This document shows positions 61,097 through 64,000 of a stretch of 64,000 bases of DNA, piece after piece (within the stretch, counting starts at the first letter, position 1; every line of letters begins with the position of its first letter). Made by a program: the position numbers and the translations under genes. The stretch is from Hungatella sp. UBA7603 (GTDB lineage Bacteria; Bacillota; Clostridia; Lachnospirales; Lachnospiraceae). The notes beneath the pieces are model-generated. The model searched no databases. It was not told the origin of the DNA and worked only from the letters and a program-made list of their open reading frames with translations. The stretch is taken from the NCBI GenBank assembly GCA_002478865.1, contig DLJZ01000015.1:1-64000 (forward strand), in the 5' to 3' direction.

Positions 61097-61222
61097 AGTC
61101 AGCAAGGTTTATATTTATATTCCTTGCTGACTCAACCTAAAAAAGAGAATATAAAACAATACAGTTAGAACAAGATAAAAAACTACCAGCTATGCAATCA
61201 TAGCCAGGGGTTTTATTTTTTT
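61097..61222 (+). terminator. Hairpins after the cold-shock gene
   Basis: AGTCAGCAAGG/CCTTGCTGACT (61097-61132) lacks a T-tract. A second stem, AAAACTACCAGCTATG with CATAGCCAGGGGTTTT, is followed by ATTTTTTTC at 61216 and is the likelier terminator. Otherwise this 300-bp gap holds no gene. Confidence 0.6.
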
Positions 61223-61289
61223 CGGTTAATTAGGATTTTTTTATTTATAATTCATTCTTATCGATCTGTTCTTCTGCATACAAAGACTT

Positions 61290-61988
61290 CTATACTTTCT
61301 TGCTGGTTAAGAAGTACTGTATCATGGGGCCCACTTTTTCCCTCTTCTCTACCCTAAAGTAATTATCTATCAAACCTTCAAACTCTTTAACAGATATATT
61401 ATATTTATCCTCTCTACCTAGATATTCCTCAATTATCATGGTAATTCTGCATTCAGGAGATCCTATATCTGGCACATCAAGAACAAACTTTCCATTTGGC
61501 TTTAAAATCCGATAAGCTTCTAATATTACCTTCTCTACAAAATCTTTTTCAAAATACTCCAAGGAGCCAATACAAGTTCCTATATCAAAAAAACTTGTAT
61601 CAAACGATGTATTATGCATACTGCAACACTCTAAGGAACCTATCACCAATTGATCTTTCTCAACAATTTCATGCAAAAGCTCAATGGTTTTACTGCTGAT
61701 ATCTACACCATGATATGTTGACGCCCAATCTTTGTATCCACCATACTTTAAATTTAAACAACATCCAAGATCAATGAGTTTCATTCCGGATACTGGCGAT
61801 AAGTAGTCAACAATTTCTTGTCTCCCACTATCGGATAGAGATTCCGCCTCTCTCATTTTTTGAAATAACGGATAACCAGGATCATTTTTGATATGCTCTG
61901 GTAGTTCACTATAGGAATCTCTCCCTCTTCTACCCAAATCAATTTCTCTATCATAAGACTTTGCTACCAATTCTAATTGCTTTTCCAT
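61290..61988 (-). CDS. SAM-dependent methyltransferase (class I)
   Basis: 232 residues. Motif I MKLIDLGCCLNLKYGG near 75-90, acidic loop YHGVDISSKTI near 97, motif after FDIGTCIGSLEYFEKDF near 145, and PNGKFVLDVPD near 173. Target unknown; the Gly-poor motif I is slightly atypical. The N-terminal ~65 residues are helical and may give specificity. Gene stands alone in an accessory-looking stretch. Confidence 0.8.
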   Translation of the reverse strand: MEKQLELVAKSYDREIDLGRRGRDSYSELPEHIKNDPGYPLFQKMREAESLSDSGRQEIVDYLSPVSGMKLIDLGCCLNLKYGGYKDWASTYHGVDISSKTIELLHEIVEKDQLVIGSLECCSMHNTSFDTSFFDIGTCIGSLEYFEKDFVEKVILEAYRILKPNGKFVLDVPDIGSPECRITMIIEEYLGREDKYNISVKEFEGLIDNYFRVEKREKVGPMIQYFLTSKKV

Positions 61989-62058
61989 TAAATTAATCCC
62001 CCTATAAATTAGTGATGTTAGGTCTTGGAGTTATCCATAAATTCTCTACTCTCATTAC

Positions 62059-62580
62059 TTAAAAGTATTTATTGTAAGGCTCTGATGGGAAAGGTGTCTC
62101 TAACCCTAAGACTCTTGGCCAAAGACCTGTATCATCAATTATAAATCCCATTATCATGCCCAAATGAGTATGGAGATGCCGAAACTGCGCTAATATCAAT
62201 GTAAATCTGTTATACTCACAGCATGGCGGATTCTCTAATAATTCATCATCCGATAATTGATCCAAATACTTTTTTATCTTTATTTCTAATTCTTTAAATA
62301 AAGTAGTAATATCCTCTTTTAAAAGCTGCTTTGAGGATACAACATCCAAATTATTTAAATCTTTTTCATGAATCTCTGGTGCTATGAATGATGGGTCCCT
62401 TGGATTGATGAACCACATATTTAAAGAAAAAAGCATATGGTAGATGTGCTTCCAACATGGCATATCACAGTAACTTCTGTCCCATAATTCATCGGGAACA
62501 CAATCTATTACATTTTTAACTTCCCACAAAGCTCTATTTGTCTGCTCTCTTATGATTGATGCCAGAGAATTCACTTCCAT
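62059..62580 (-). CDS. DinB-like protein
   Basis: 173 residues, four-helix bundle of the DinB/YfiT superfamily. The metal-binding His residues are visible: WKHIYHMLF near 45-53 and HLHTHLGMI near 136. Related proteins include thiol transferases of bacillithiol/mycothiol type; the actual reaction is unknown. GGGGAG precedes the ATG at 62580; 23 further codons are open upstream. Confidence 0.75.
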   Translation of the reverse strand: MEVNSLASIIREQTNRALWEVKNVIDCVPDELWDRSYCDMPCWKHIYHMLFSLNMWFINPRDPSFIAPEIHEKDLNNLDVVSSKQLLKEDITTLFKELEIKIKKYLDQLSDDELLENPPCCEYNRFTLILAQFRHLHTHLGMIMGFIIDDTGLWPRVLGLETPFPSEPYNKYF

Positions 62581-62654
62581 ATTTTCTCCCCTAAGCTTTT
62601 TTATCATTATACAGGACTTTAATTCATCTATGCAACTTAAATAATGCAAATAAT

Positions 62655-62683
62655 AAAAAGCCTAGCAATCGCTAAGCTTTTTT
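62655..62683 (-). terminator. Terminator of the PPOX-like gene
   Basis: AAAAGC(C)TAGC pairs with GCTA(A)GCTTTT; T-runs on both sides. Confidence 0.6.
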
Positions 62684-62739
62684 AATGAGGCAATCAAAAT
62701 TCAAATCCGTCAACAACATAGACAGATGAGTTTCACTGA

Positions 62740-63231
62740 TTAAAAAATACCCCCATTTTCCATATCAGTCTTATTCACGAAATCTATGTGATATAATTTT
62801 TCCCAATGGTTTATATTTAATGTTCCCTTTGATAGATGGATTGCTAAAATACAACAATTTTCATCCTTTTCATTATTTACCATATCGTACCAATCAGAAA
62901 AACATGTACGGAGTTTACTTCTTATTCCAGCATTACTTGGAGCAAGCACCCAACCGAGGTTCTCTCCTACCCCATTAGCGGTAAACATCTCCAAGTAACC
63001 CGAAACTGATACTTCCGAATTTTGAGCGATTTGTTTCATTTTGTTTGACTTCCCATTTACAACAGAATAAAATGTGCCATTTTCATAATAGGCATCCACA
63101 CTACGGACAGTTGGGCGGGGGATTCCGTTAACCCCCGGCTCCAGAGTAATTGTCGCAAGGGAAATAACATTATCCTTGCCATTGCCGAACTTTTCTTCGA
63201 TTAATTTTAACCCTTCTTCGTAATTGCTCAT
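62740..63231 (-). CDS. Pyridoxamine-phosphate-oxidase-like FMN protein
   Basis: 163 residues, split beta-barrel fold. PRPTVRSVDAYYENGTFYSVV near 39 and SNKMKQIAQNSEVSVSGY near 62 are typical of PPOX-like proteins of clostridia. Probably binds FMN and reduces a small molecule; it lacks the full PdxH signature, so it is not the vitamin B6 enzyme. Monocistronic, followed by a small terminator. Confidence 0.8.
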   Translation of the reverse strand: MSNYEEGLKLIEEKFGNGKDNVISLATITLEPGVNGIPRPTVRSVDAYYENGTFYSVVNGKSNKMKQIAQNSEVSVSGYLEMFTANGVGENLGWVLAPSNAGIRSKLRTCFSDWYDMVNNEKDENCCILAIHLSKGTLNINHWEKLYHIDFVNKTDMENGGIF

Positions 63232-63255
63232 TTGTTTTCCTCCAATACAAATATA

Positions 63256-63490
63256 TTATTTTTTTCGTTTCTTAAAAGGAATCCATAACTCAACACAAGT
63301 GATATCGGACGTACTTTTACTGTACATCTCATGGAATAATCCATCGGCAATTAGATCATGCTTTTTTAACCAAAACCGAGTGTATCTTATTGCCTTATCC
63401 AAAGAAGTTATCATCTGTTCGTGATTTTTTTGCCAATTCATTGATTTGGATTTCATCACTAAGATATCCTTCCATGTGGTTCAGAGTTTT
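63256..63490 (-). pseudogene. Remnant of an AraC/GyrI-type regulator
   Basis: Two parts in different frames. Upstream (to ~63490) one frame reads NHMEGYLSDEIQINELAKKS, the start of an AraC helix-turn-helix. After a run of seven A the frame shifts; the frame 63459-63256 then reads YTRFWLKKHDLIADGLFHEMY and ends ELWIPFKKRKK, a tail typical of GyrI-like effector domains. The middle (second HTH and most of the effector) is gone. So this is a decayed gene and not a real 67-aa protein, though a small expressed peptide cannot be ruled out. Confidence 0.6.
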
Positions 63491-63853
63491 TTATGTGGCT
63501 TCCCATATGTGCATACTGAAATCTGCCACATGCTATAACCAAGAATATCTATTGAAAATAATATAACATGATTTACTTTTTTAGGAAATATTCAAACGCT
63601 TAATTTTACTTTTTTTTAAATATGAAGCGTATATATAACTGAATACAGATATTAAACTCAATAAGGAAACGGTCAAGTGGTAAAAAGCGAAAGAAGCGAA
63701 GTTCAATTCGCCCAAAACCGAAGAAATAAAAAAGATAGAGTCGTATGAATTTCATACTATTTTTTTATTCAAGGGACAATTAAGCCATTTATTAATTGTT
63801 ATTAATAGTGAATATTGTTATAATAATCTCACAAGTTTACGGAGGGATACTAT
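63491..63853. other. AT-rich intergenic region
   Basis: No gene seen. It contains a small dyad (GTATG/CATAC at ~63743-63757) between A- and T-runs, a possible terminator spanning ~63725-63770, and the promoter of the last gene. Confidence 0.4.
63796..63824 (+). promoter_or_regulatory. Promoter of the lipoprotein gene
   Basis: TTGTTA and TATAAT are 17 nt apart, ~30 nt before the start codon. Confidence 0.55.
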
Positions 63854-64000
63854 ATGAATATGAAAAAAAGACAGAAATTTAACAAGTTTAGAAACAAGAC
63901 TAAAAAAAATGTTTTGGTTCTTATTATGGTTTTATTTGGCATCTTATCATTATGTTCTTGTAATTCAAAAAATAAAACTATATCCAGAGAATATATGGAT
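63854..64000 (+). CDS. Lipoprotein, 5' part
   Basis: 49 codons are visible before the window ends. A basic N-terminus (MNMKKRQKFNKFRNKTKKN) and hydrophobic stretch (VLVLIMVLFGILSL) lead to a lipobox at LSLC, then Ser/Asn-rich sequence. Anchored outside the cytoplasmic membrane; function cannot be told from this piece. GGAGGG is 7 nt before the ATG. Confidence 0.75.
   Translation, partial: MNMKKRQKFNKFRNKTKKNVLVLIMVLFGILSLCSCNSKNKTISREYMD

Overview
The window reads as chromosome of a low-GC, anaerobic, spore-forming Firmicute, most likely a Lachnospiraceae member (Clostridium cluster XIVa; a Lacrimispora-like species is my guess, from gene content only). Supporting signs are a one-chain pyruvate:ferredoxin oxidoreductase, an Rnf complex, T-box leaders, strong GGAGG ribosome sites, a collagen-like spore-surface protein, a Gly/Cys-rich protein behind a SigK/SigE-like promoter, and hexuronate catabolism. 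No rRNA, tRNA, CRISPR array or insertion sequence was seen.

Layout. 1-13 kb: tail of a collagen-like protein, a cardiolipin synthase, a DUF362 ferredoxin protein, an LTA-synthase-like enzyme, a zinc-ribbon protein, a GntR-ABC export operon, a DUF4397 protein, and a MerR regulator divergent from a DUF554 membrane protein. 13-33 kb: pyruvate:ferredoxin oxidoreductase, VanW protein, PHP phosphoesterase, hemB, several small unknown genes, an AI-2E family protein with an alanyl-tRNA editing protein, DedA, leuS behind a T-box, a CPBP protease and an EF-G paralogue. 33-35 kb: a retron. Its reverse transcriptase (NAxxH, YCDD and VTG motifs) is preceded by a 200-nt non-coding region bounded by a perfect 13-bp inverted repeat (a1/a2). 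No effector gene is recognisable beside it. 35-42 kb: aroF-tyrA-aroA, a cysteine hydrolase, and a tryptophan T-box driving trpXYZ. 42-49 kb: hexuronate use (uxaC with a LacI regulator, divergent from iclR-eda-kdgK and a second PfkB kinase). 49-53 kb: rnfCDGEAB with a very short RnfB. 53-58 kb: a MarR-controlled heterodimeric ABC exporter. 58-64 kb: accessory genes, including a RelA/SpoT-like nucleotidyltransferase overlapping a 69-aa partner, thymidine kinase, a cold-shock gene behind a terminator-like leader hairpin, a methyltransferase, a DinB-like protein, a flavin-reductase-like protein, an AraC remnant, and the start of a lipoprotein.

How the parts fit. Pyruvate from KDPG aldolase would be oxidised by the oxidoreductase, and the reduced ferredoxin used by Rnf to build an ion gradient. 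The IclR, LacI and likely CcpA sites near 45.3 and 46.2 kb would tie hexuronate entry to inducer and carbon status. The aromatic operon makes prephenate-derived amino acids, while the tryptophan T-box controls uptake of the one the operon does not finish. The retron, at 33.5-34.8 kb, and the RelA-like pair, at 58 kb, are the best candidates for defence or conflict systems. Starts were often moved inward from the longest reading frame when a ribosome site or promoter demanded it; these choices are stated per gene.
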